The position numbers and the translations under genes are program-made. A stretch of 64,000 nucleotides of DNA from an uncultured Bacteroides sp. (lineage in GTDB: Bacteria > Bacteroidota > Bacteroidia > Bacteroidales > Bacteroidaceae), in the NCBI RefSeq assembly GCF_963678845.1, contig NZ_OY787468.1, positions 806,001 through 870,000 of the forward strand. Direction: 5' to 3'. Within the stretch, counting starts at the first letter, position 1, and each line of letters opens with the position of its first letter. This document shows positions 28,450-35,472 of the stretch, piece by piece. Below the pieces are notes generated by a model. The model saw nothing but the letters and a program-made list of their open reading frames with translations. It was not told where the DNA came from and ran no database searches.

Positions 28450-29421
28450 ATGGAAGAAACAACGAGCAGGATAGACTTAACTGAGTTCTCGGAAAAGATC
28501 CGCGAACTTAAAAGCTGCATTGCGGAAGTTATTGTGGGACAAGATAAAGCCGTGGATTTAATTCTTACCACCATACTTGCAAACGGACATGTTCTCATTG
28601 AAGGGGTGCCGGGAGTTGCGAAGACATTACTGGCTAAACTAATTGCAAAGTTAATTGATGCCGACTTCTCACGCATTCAGTTTACTCCGGATTTAATGCC
28701 TTCCGATGTGTTGGGAACAACTGTCTTTAATATGCAGACAAACACCTTCGACTTTCACCGTGGACCGCTTTTTGGCGATGTGATTCTTGTGGATGAGATA
28801 AACCGTTCTCCGGCAAAGACTCAGTCGGCACTCTTTGAGGTGATGGAAGAACGCCAGATTACCATTGATGGAAGGACTTTCCAGATGGGCGATCTTTATA
28901 CCATTCTTGCTACTCAGAATCCTGTTGAGCAGGAAGGAACATATAAACTTCCCGAAGCACAGATAGATAGATTTTTGATGAAGGTAACGCTCGATTATCC
29001 CTCTTTGGAAGATGAAGTGGCCATACTTGAAAGGCATCATCAGCAAGCCGACTTTGTGAAATTGCGTAGCGTGAAGCCTGTACTGAAGAAAGAAGAATTG
29101 CTGTCATTAAAGGCTTTGGTGAGACAAGTATATGTGGATGCCACACTTCTTCGCTATATAGCATTGATTATTCAGCAAACAAGAACCAGCAAATCGGTTT
29201 ATCTGGGAGCTTCCCCACGTGCTTCTGTTGCTCTGCTTCAGGCTGCAAAAGCTTTTGCTATATTGCAAGGACGTGATTTTGTAACGCCAGAGGATATCAA
29301 GTTTGTGGCTATTCCGGTTTTGCATCATCGTCTTTTGCTTACCGCTGAGGCCGAGATGGAAGGTTACTCTTCTGCAAAGGTTACCCGTAGATTGATTGAT
29401 AAAGTGGAAGTTCCGAAATAA
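28450..29421 (+). CDS. MoxR-family AAA+ ATPase
   Basis: A 323-residue MoxR ATPase, a chaperone-like AAA+ protein acting on complexes that contain VWA or DUF58 partners. It shows Walker A GVPGVAKT, a Walker B with DEINRSPAKTQSALFEVMEERQ, the sensor-1 segment LATQNPVEQEGTYKLPEAQIDRF, and a C-terminal lid with ASPRAS sensor 2. Everything is intact and of standard length. It sits six bases after the DUF4350 gene and six before the DUF58 gene, the classic moxR-DUF58 pair. Confidence 0.94.
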   Translation: MEETTSRIDLTEFSEKIRELKSCIAEVIVGQDKAVDLILTTILANGHVLIEGVPGVAKTLLAKLIAKLIDADFSRIQFTPDLMPSDVLGTTVFNMQTNTFDFHRGPLFGDVILVDEINRSPAKTQSALFEVMEERQITIDGRTFQMGDLYTILATQNPVEQEGTYKLPEAQIDRFLMKVTLDYPSLEDEVAILERHHQQADFVKLRSVKPVLKKEELLSLKALVRQVYVDATLLRYIALIIQQTRTSKSVYLGASPRASVALLQAAKAFAILQGRDFVTPEDIKFVAIPVLHHRLLLTAEAEMEGYSSAKVTRRLIDKVEVPK

Positions 29422-29427
29422 AAGCGT

Positions 29428-30738
29428 ATGTTTCTTACTAAGAAGTTTTATCTGATTTGCATTGTCCTCATTCTGTTATTGGGAATGGGCTATATGGTTA
29501 CAAGTTTATTTCTTGTGGCCCAGATGGCTCTGCTTGCCCTCCTGCTGGCTGTGGCTTTTGATATATGGCGGCTTTACTGGAGAAGTTCAGTAAAAGGCTT
29601 TCGTTCCTGTGCCGAACGTTTCTCCAACGGTGATGATAATCCGGTGAAGATCTATGTTGAAAACCACTATCCGTTTACTGTCAGCATGGAAGTGATTGAT
29701 GAGATTCCGCCTGTTTTTCAGCGTCGTGACATTGCCTTTCATCTCAGACTGGATGCAGATGAGCGTAAAACCATAGAGTATAACCTTTGTCCGGTGAAAA
29801 GAGGGGAGTATGATTTTGGGATGATCCGCATTTTTGCCAGCACTTCCCTTGGTCTGGTTGCCCGCCGATATAGTTGCGGTACTCCTGTTTCTGTGAAGGT
29901 TTACCCATCTTACCTCATGCTTCACGAGTATGAGCTGATGGCCATGTCGAACAAACTTACAGAAATGGGGATAAAGAAGGTGCGGCAGATAGGGCATCAC
30001 GCGGAATTTGAACAGATAAAAGAGTATGTGAAAGGAGATGATTACCGCACTATCAACTGGAAGGCCACTGCCCGCCGGCATCAACTAATGGTAAATACCT
30101 TTCAGAACGAACGGTCACAGCACATCTATAATGTAATTGACAAGGGGAGGGTGATGCAATCGGCTTTTCAGGGCATGACTTTGCTCGATTATGCCATTAA
30201 TGCTTCGCTGGTTCTCTCGTATATTGCCATTCATAAAGACGATAACGCCGGACTCATAACCTTTGAGGAGCAGTTTGGATCTTTTGTTCCTGCTTCGAAA
30301 AAGGAAGGACAGATGCAGCAACTTCTTGAGAATCTCTATAAACAAACCACTACTTTTGGTGAGAGTGATTATTCTTCGCTCTACATTCACCTGAATAAGC
30401 ATATCAGCAAACGGAGTTTCCTGATTATCTATACCAACTTTGATAGTATTGTGGGCATGGAAAGGCAGTTGAGTTACCTTCGTCAGCTGGCGCGTCAGCA
30501 TCTGGTGCTGGTTGTTTTCTTTGAGAATGCCGAATTGAAGACCTTTGTTGAGAAGAACCCCCGCACCACTGAGGATTACTATCAGCAGACTATTGCCGAG
30601 AAGTTTGCTTTGGAGAAACGGTTAGTAGTTTCTACCTTGAAACAACATGCCGTTTACTCGCTACTCACCACACCAGATAAGTTGTCGGTCGACGTGATAA
30701 ATAAGTATTTAGAGATTAAATCCCGACATCTTATCTAG
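29428..30738 (+). CDS. DUF58-domain protein, MoxR partner
   Basis: A 436-residue protein with two N-terminal transmembrane helices (about 5-50) and the DUF58 core further on. The family signature is RQIGHHAEFEQIKEYVKGDD followed by YRTINWKATARRHQLMV. The C-terminal part is a VWA-like fold with LDYAINASLVLSYIAIHKDD and LIIYTNFDSIVGMERQL. DUF58 proteins are the usual clients or partners of MoxR ATPases. This is the last gene of the cluster; a dispersed repeat follows 35 bases beyond the stop. Confidence 0.92.
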   Translation: MFLTKKFYLICIVLILLLGMGYMVTSLFLVAQMALLALLLAVAFDIWRLYWRSSVKGFRSCAERFSNGDDNPVKIYVENHYPFTVSMEVIDEIPPVFQRRDIAFHLRLDADERKTIEYNLCPVKRGEYDFGMIRIFASTSLGLVARRYSCGTPVSVKVYPSYLMLHEYELMAMSNKLTEMGIKKVRQIGHHAEFEQIKEYVKGDDYRTINWKATARRHQLMVNTFQNERSQHIYNVIDKGRVMQSAFQGMTLLDYAINASLVLSYIAIHKDDNAGLITFEEQFGSFVPASKKEGQMQQLLENLYKQTTTFGESDYSSLYIHLNKHISKRSFLIIYTNFDSIVGMERQLSYLRQLARQHLVLVVFFENAELKTFVEKNPRTTEDYYQQTIAEKFALEKRLVVSTLKQHAVYSLLTTPDKLSVDVINKYLEIKSRHLI

Positions 30739-30773
30739 GTGATTAATATTCTACTGCTGATAACTTAGTTATT

Positions 30774-31070
30774 CCATTCACCAATAAATAAAATCCATTG
30801 GTGAATGGCTGAATTTTATTGGAGAATAATCCGGGAAGATTGGTGAATGGTTTTTCAGGGAATCTGATTTTCTGTTTTTTCTTTGTGTTTTGCAAACTAT
30901 AAAGGAAAAGTAGAAAGCTACCCTCACTCCCTCACATTTTGCTGTAATATGCAGAAGATGAAAGAACTAATTAGTGATGGTAGAGCTTTTATCCATTACT
31001 TTTCCCTCACAAAAAGGGCCATCCCTCACTTTTTCGAGCATTATTTGCTCATTTCAGATCTCTGCGTAAG
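30774..31070. repeat. Dispersed structured repeat, copy 2
   Basis: This is a direct copy of the repeat at 23632-23870. It shares the CCATTCACCAAT/ATTGGTGAATGG hairpin, the TTTGTGTTTTGCAAACTATAA body and the CCCTCAC words. It adds about 70 bases between the CACTCCCTCAC word and the second CCCTCAC word, containing an imperfect hairpin GTGATGG...CCATTAC that corresponds to the hairpin in copy 3. Confidence 0.85.
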
Positions 31071-31140
31071 TTGTAATGTAGGACTTCTGTTTTTATATTT
31101 TTGTACAAAGAGACAAGCCATTTCTTAAGCATCCTAAAAC

Positions 31141-31332
31141 TTAAAAAGAGAATCTAGGCAATCTTCCGCCAAGGATCTTAGCATTTATTTGATTAAGTGG
31201 GGGATCTTTAATCTGACTGAATGAATCTCCAGATTCCATTTCTTCCTGAACAACAGGGAGAATATCCAAGGAAGTATACTTTCTTATACCATATTTATGA
31301 ACTTTACTACTTTTCAGTCGGCTACTTAGCAA
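31141..31332 (-). pseudogene. Fragment of a paralogue of the small protein gene at 34709-35044
   Basis: A 63-codon frame on the minus strand contains KYGIRKYTSLDILPVVQEEM followed by ESGDSFSQI. It aligns with the C-terminus of the 111-residue protein encoded at 35044-34709 (DGMGEFNPEDVLFVVQGEM followed by EYGNSLGQVD). Only the last ~32 residues of the family are recognisable and the frame then runs past the expected end for about 20 codons, so this is a truncated duplicate and not a working gene. Confidence 0.65.
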
Positions 31333-31375
31333 AGGTCCGTTTATACTTTACCTGTTTATTAACCGGATATTAATG

Positions 31376-31455
31376 CTGGCTTGTACAAGCCAGTAGCTTA
31401 AGGTCGTGACCCTAAGGCGCTGAGTTGTACAAGCTAGAATATTGGCTTGTACAAC
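31376..31455. repeat. Cluster of TTGTACAA palindromes
   Basis: CTGGCTTGTACAAGCCAG (31376-31393) is a perfect 18-base palindrome. GTTGTACAAGC (31424-31434) and GCTTGTACAAC (31445-31455) form a perfect inverted pair around ten bases, and GGTCGTGACC lies between the sites. Three TTGTACAA cores in 80 bases of non-coding DNA suggest operator sites or a structured RNA. Confidence 0.7.
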
Positions 31456-31808
31456 CCAGTACTAATTACTCCTTTAAGCTGCAATAATTTGTCTGCGGAG
31501 TTCAGTTATAACCTTTAATGTATTATTCTAATAGGTGATAGTTTTCCATTTTATCTTCTCGATAGTATTTTTACCTTTCGATATTGTCTGATTATCAATG
31601 AAATGTAAAGTTGCGTGGGGTACATGGTGTAGATAAATTGTTCTTTTTCCGTTCTGATAAATTGACTTTTAAAAATTCTGCATTTTGCGGAATTATCAAA
31701 ATTAATTTTCTGAGAGCCTAAAAAACTCTTTTTATGTATACCATCTCCACCACTTTTGCAGTTGTGTATTTTGTAGTATGTTGATTATTAAGTGCGTTTT
31801 GCTTTTTG

Positions 31809-31945
31809 GGTGTCAGAGGTGTCAGTAAAATAATACTTTTTTCAATTCTGAAAACAGGATTCTGATAATTCCGCAATTTGCGGATTTTTCAAAAGTTTAT
31901 TTCTTGCATGATAAAAAGGGCTTTTTTACTGACACCTCTGACACC
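31809..31945. repeat. 22-base perfect inverted repeat built from doubled GGTGTCA
   Basis: The left arm (31809-31830) contains GGTGTCAGAGGTGTCAG followed by TAAAA, and the right arm (31924-31945) is its exact reverse complement. The arms enclose 93 bases. Each arm is itself a direct repeat of GGTGTCA. Just inside and just outside lie two related AT-rich stretches, ATTTTGCGGAATTATCAAAA (about 31683) and AATTTGCGGATTTTTCAAAA (about 31873). Confidence 0.75.
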
Positions 31946-32055
31946 TTTATGTTTGGACTTTGTTGATCAACAAAGTTCTTTTATACTAATATGTCCCAAT
32001 AATATCAAATAATAATAATCTTTACTAGATATATGTATTATATTTCTTTATTTTG

Positions 32056-32063
32056 TACATTTG
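32056..32063 (+). promoter_or_regulatory. Orphaned -7-like box left of the ISL3 element
   Basis: TACATTTG matches the Bacteroides -7 form. It is one candidate for the original promoter of the gene at 33495, from which the insertion sequence now separates it. A weaker candidate, AATATTTG, ends near 32158. Confidence 0.35.
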
Positions 32064-32188
32064 CACATTATGTTTAAATTACAAACGCAACTGGTAGTAG
32101 TAATGTAGAATATTATTTTAATGGTGGAATACTTATTTCTGAGAATTCAAATATTTGTACTCTTTATATAGTGAAAAGAAAAAAATAA

Positions 32189-33483
32189 GGTTCATCCGAC
32201 AAATGCGTAGTTGCTATATAAAAATAAGCTGGTAAATCATTATATTGTAGAGTCCAATCCAAAATATTATGAATACCAGCTTTCTGTACCACGCCTTTGG
32301 CGTTTGTGAGCAAGAATGCTCCCGCGTACGCTACGAAGATAAGAGTATTATCTTTGAAGTCCAAACCCGTTCCGAAAAACTTCGTTGTCCTTGTTGTAAG
32401 AGTCGGCACTTTATTCGCTCTGGTAGTACTATTCGTCGTTTTCGCGGAGTACCCATAGGACACAAACCTGTATTTTTAGAAATGAAAGTTCAGCGTTTAG
32501 AATGCAAAGATTGTCATTGCATTCGTCAGGAGAATATTCATTTTATTACAGGCAAGCGTTCTTATACGAATCGCCTGGCTCGCCTTGTAGTTGAACTCTC
32601 CCGTTTAGGTACTATAAAGGATGTTGCTCATTTCCTTCATCTTTCCTGGGATACGGTAAAGGATATCCAGAAACGTTATCTACAGCGACATTATGGATGC
32701 CCTGACCTGAGCGAACTTGAATATATTGGCATTGATGAGTTCGCAGTTGCAAAAGGTCATGTCTACAAAACAATCGTAGTAAACCTTCTTACAGGACAAG
32801 TCATATATATAGGCGATGGAAAAGGTGCTGATTCTCTGGATGTTTTTTGGAAGAAACTAAAGAAATCCGATGCTGTCATCAAGGCCGTTGCTACAGATCT
32901 ATCTCCAGCTTTTGTTTCAGCTGTCATGACGAATATACCTGAAGCAACTCTGGTATTTGATCACTTTCATGTAGTCAAACTCATGAATGATGCTTTGGAT
33001 GAAATACGTAGAAGTGTTTACAGAGAGGAAAAGGATCTGAATAAACGAAAAGTGTTTAAAGGAACTAGATGGCTATTACTATGCAATGGCAAAGATATCT
33101 TTGATAACCAATTCAAGTCCAGACTTGACAATGCCTTGAAGCTGAATGAGCCCTTGATGAAAGCATACTATCTGAAAGAAAGTTTGAAAGAAATATGGGC
33201 ACAAGTAAATAAAGAGCAGGCTATCAAAGAATTGGACGCTTGGATAGAACAGGCATATCAATCCAAAATCCCCAAACTTACAACATTTGCAAATACACTA
33301 AAAGCTCATAAGTGGGGAGTCTTAGCATGGTATGATTATCATATATCAACAGGAAAATTGGAAGGTATTAATAACAAAATCAAAACAATGAAAAGACAAG
33401 CATATGGATATAGAGATCAAAGATTCTTTGAACTTAAAATTTTGGCAATGCATGAGAAGAACTACGCATTTGTCGGATGAACC
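32189..33483 (+). mobile_element. ISL3-family insertion sequence, complete
   Basis: The element is 1295 bp with perfect 24-base terminal inverted repeats. The left end starts GGTTCATCCGACAAATGCG (32189-32212) and the right end is its exact complement (33460-33483). It is flanked by an 8-base direct duplication AAAAATAA (32181-32188 and 33484-33491), the size expected for ISL3. One intact transposase is encoded and its stop codon lies inside the right repeat. Perfect ends, duplication and open frame point to a recent insertion. Confidence 0.95.
32269..33480 (+). CDS. ISL3-family transposase
   Basis: A 403-residue DDE transposase. The N-terminal zinc-binding region has CPCC (LRCPCCKSRHF) and CKDCHC, followed by a helix-turn-helix (TIKDVAHFLHLSWDTVKDIQ). 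The catalytic domain shows IGIDEFAVAKGHVYKTIV with the first Asp, VATDLSPAF with the second Asp, and GKLEGINNKIKTMKRQAYG with the Glu. This is the standard ISL3 order. The last codons (NYAFVG) form part of the right inverted repeat. The frame is uninterrupted, so the element should be active in principle. Confidence 0.96.
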   Translation: MNTSFLYHAFGVCEQECSRVRYEDKSIIFEVQTRSEKLRCPCCKSRHFIRSGSTIRRFRGVPIGHKPVFLEMKVQRLECKDCHCIRQENIHFITGKRSYTNRLARLVVELSRLGTIKDVAHFLHLSWDTVKDIQKRYLQRHYGCPDLSELEYIGIDEFAVAKGHVYKTIVVNLLTGQVIYIGDGKGADSLDVFWKKLKKSDAVIKAVATDLSPAFVSAVMTNIPEATLVFDHFHVVKLMNDALDEIRRSVYREEKDLNKRKVFKGTRWLLLCNGKDIFDNQFKSRLDNALKLNEPLMKAYYLKESLKEIWAQVNKEQAIKELDAWIEQAYQSKIPKLTTFANTLKAHKWGVLAWYDYHISTGKLEGINNKIKTMKRQAYGYRDQRFFELKILAMHEKNYAFVG

Positions 33484-33494
33484 AAAAATAATAT

Positions 33495-34193
33495 ATGAAT
33501 AAGAAAAAAATAATATCGTCAATTATAAAAGTTCTTATTATAATTGTTGTGATTGGTGGAATCATAGGATTCTGGTATCATAGCCATTTTTGGACATACT
33601 ATCACAATTTTAGGATAGAAAGTGTAGATATGCGAGAAGTAGTGCTTGATGATTCTGCTTGTGGCGGCAAGACCTATCTTTTAACCCTTAAATGTAAGGA
33701 ATGCAATCCAGAACGAAGGTGGATGGGTAGAATTCCACCTTTTGCACATGGCATTGCAGAAAAAGTCGAATCTATCGAGGTTATAGATTTTGAGAATAAG
33801 AATATATCCTCAGTATTCCAGGGTGTTGATAGGTATAAAAACGTTCCGTTGGGTTTTTTGTGCGTTGAAAATGTTACTTCCACTGTTCGCTCTGTTAGAG
33901 ATCTAGATAGCTTAGGTAATTATATGAATCATTTAAAAGAAGAGTTGTGTTATAATTATTATAACAAAAGAGATAGCTCATATTATGTTGGGCTGTTATA
34001 TAGATTAAAATACAATCGTGGAGTTCCTAAGGATGTAGTCGTTAAATTAAAGGGAAAGACTTTACAGGCAGAAGTTGATACGGTACCTCTATATTTAAGT
34101 GTTTCATGTATAATACCTCAAGGTCAGGAACGAGCTCCTGAGTCAGAAGTATTTAGAAATAGTTGGCATTACGATTTCGATTATAAAAAATAA
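33495..34193 (+). CDS. Uncharacterised membrane-anchored protein next to the insertion sequence
   Basis: A 232-residue protein that I do not recognise. It has an N-terminal transmembrane helix (IISSIIKVLIIIVVIGGIIGFWY) and a beta-rich outer domain. The domain opens with IESVDMREVVLDDSACGGKT, has a CKEC pair, and contains IPPFAHGIAEKVESIEVIDF. The ISL3 element ends 12 bases before its ATG, with the target duplication between them, so the native promoter is now 1.3 kb away. Expression may be lost or driven from the element. The coding frame itself is intact. Confidence 0.65.
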   Translation: MNKKKIISSIIKVLIIIVVIGGIIGFWYHSHFWTYYHNFRIESVDMREVVLDDSACGGKTYLLTLKCKECNPERRWMGRIPPFAHGIAEKVESIEVIDFENKNISSVFQGVDRYKNVPLGFLCVENVTSTVRSVRDLDSLGNYMNHLKEELCYNYYNKRDSSYYVGLLYRLKYNRGVPKDVVVKLKGKTLQAEVDTVPLYLSVSCIIPQGQERAPESEVFRNSWHYDFDYKK

Positions 34194-34205
34194 CTCTCTT
34201 AATAA

Positions 34206-34404
34206 ATTCAAGAGCCCTAAGCCTAATAGCTTGGGGCTCACAAAAAAATGTATGAATAACAGGAATTAATAGAGTATTTTCGCAAATAGAATTTGTTTCT
34301 TTAGAAATATCTTTATGGAGATTAAGTTTTGCTTTCAAATCTGAGTTCAAGGCTTCCAAAGCATTATTCGTGTTTGGTATGTGTAGGTCTGGATAATCAC
34401 TCAT
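34206..34404 (-). pseudogene. Transposase remnant (C-terminal fragment)
   Basis: The minus-strand frame reads YPDLHIPNTNNALEALNSDL and then KAKLNLHKDISKE, which resembles the C-terminal NTNNALEG...LKxxLRVHxGLSKE motif of a transposase group widespread in Bacteroidota. No upstream catalytic region is present, the continuation diverges after this motif, and there are no recognisable ends. It is a decayed leftover beside the ISL3 insertion. Confidence 0.6.
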
Positions 34405-34465
34405 GGATCAACTCCGGCAACCTTACAGTTAAATGAATAATTAATTCAAAAAATATAGCATTAAT

Positions 34466-34564
34466 ATGAGATCTGATAAAAATTTTTCTTATCAAATAGG
34501 TAAAGATGCTGCCCATAGAGATGCCCGGATTAAAGCTGCAAGTGAAGTTAATCAACAGAAATAA
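34466..34564 (+). pseudogene. Small polar ORF with an in-frame stop, possibly decayed
   Basis: An ATG-started 32-codon frame encodes MRSDKNFSYQIGKDAAHRDA, then RIKAASEVNQQK and a TAA. Past the stop the same frame continues as GGQSNTSSGGTNTISN, a Gly/Ser/Asn composition that looks like the rest of a small protein, so the TAA may be a CAA-to-TAA nonsense change. The frame then runs into the terminator hairpin at 34621. It could equally be chance. Confidence 0.3.
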
Positions 34565-34610
34565 GGAGGTCAAAGTAATACTTCTAGTGGGGGGACTAAT
34601 ACTATTTCCA

Positions 34611-34654
34611 ATATAAAAAACAGTCCGTTGCAAGCTTATCCTTGCAACGGACTG
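34611..34654 (-). terminator. Strong terminator of the dnaE-trxA-small gene operon
   Basis: A perfect 14-base stem, CAGTCCGTTGCAAG (34621-34634) and CTTGCAACGGACTG (34641-34654), is followed on the minus strand by TTTTTTATATT. It lies 55 bases past the stop of the 111-residue protein gene. Confidence 0.9.
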
Positions 34655-34708
34655 AAATGTATTTTATCCTGCTAATCTGGATTCAGGACTAGTAGTTATT
34701 AAGTGAGA

Positions 34709-35044
34709 TTAATCAACCTGACCTAATGAATTTCCATATTCCATTTCTCCCTGAACAACAAAGAGAACATCTTCGGGATTAAACTCTCCCATACCATCTG
34801 CTTTTGCTTCTTTTACAATGTATTCCACAATTTCATCCTGATCAATATTCACAAATCCGTCAGCATCGGGTTGTGCATCTAAACATCCGCTTGTGGAATA
34901 ATAATCCACCATCACGTCGAGGAAATAATAGAGCTCATCGTCAGTGAACTTTTCTTTCAAGTCCAGTGGCAAAAAGTTTTTAATGAATTCAACGGTCTTT
35001 TCGTCGTCTTCATCTTCCAATAAGAAATCATCTTCTAAGCCCAT
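34709..35044 (-). CDS. Small acidic protein downstream of trxA
   Basis: A 111-residue, strongly acidic protein of unknown function, conserved in my recollection beside dnaE-trxA in Bacteroides. It opens MGLEDDFLLEDEDDEKTVEF, has FTDDELYYFLDVMVDYY in the middle, and ends VVQGEMEYGNSLGQVD. It looks entirely helical and has no signal peptide or metal motif. It lies 44 bases after trxA on the same strand and ends at a strong terminator. A truncated paralogue lies at 31141-31332, so the family has been duplicated locally. Confidence 0.75.
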   Translation of the reverse strand: MGLEDDFLLEDEDDEKTVEFIKNFLPLDLKEKFTDDELYYFLDVMVDYYSTSGCLDAQPDADGFVNIDQDEIVEYIVKEAKADGMGEFNPEDVLFVVQGEMEYGNSLGQVD

Positions 35045-35088
35045 AATCTGAATTTTGTTTTGAGAGTCTTTATAAAATTGTTTTTAAT

Positions 35089-35403
35089 TTATAGCAAAGA
35101 GTCTATTTTTGCCTGAAAAACAGACTTTGCAGCTGCTCCAACTTGTTTATCAACAACTTCTCCGTTCTTAATAAACAACACAGTAGGAACATTGCGGATT
35201 CCGAATTTTGATACAAGATCATCGTTTTCTTCGATATCGCATTTTCCGACTGTTACTTTGTCTGCATATTCAGTTGCCAATTCTTCTATTGATGGACCTA
35301 TTTGTTTGCAAGGACCACACCATGTTGCCCAGAAATCTATTACTAATGGTTTCTCGCTTTGAAGTAATTCTTCAAAATTATTGTCTGTAATTGCTAGTGC
35401 CAT
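35089..35403 (-). CDS. trxA: Thioredoxin
   Basis: A 104-residue thioredoxin, the cytoplasmic protein-disulfide reductase, with the active site WCGPC (FWATWCGPCKQIGPSIEELA) and the conserved cis-Pro segment IRNVPTVLFIKNGE. Length is standard and there is no signal peptide. It has its own promoter (35442-35472) overlapping the end of dnaE and also follows dnaE on the same strand, so it may be transcribed both ways. Confidence 0.97.
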   Translation of the reverse strand: MALAITDNNFEELLQSEKPLVIDFWATWCGPCKQIGPSIEELATEYADKVTVGKCDIEENDDLVSKFGIRNVPTVLFIKNGEVVDKQVGAAAKSVFQAKIDSLL

Positions 35404-35441
35404 AACTTATATTCTTTTTTATATTTATATATATGTTGATG

Positions 35442-35472
35442 CAAATATAGTATTAATTAATATGATATTCAA
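35442..35472 (-). promoter_or_regulatory. Promoter of trxA
   Basis: On the minus strand TTG (35470-35472), a 20-base spacer and TATATTTG (35442-35449) match the Bacteroides consensus. The -33 part lies inside the last codons of dnaE. Confidence 0.7.

Noticed and set aside
30883..31128. An 81-codon plus-strand ORF in the interval after the DUF58 gene
   Set aside because: It is formed by repeat copy 2; copy 1 does not keep the frame.
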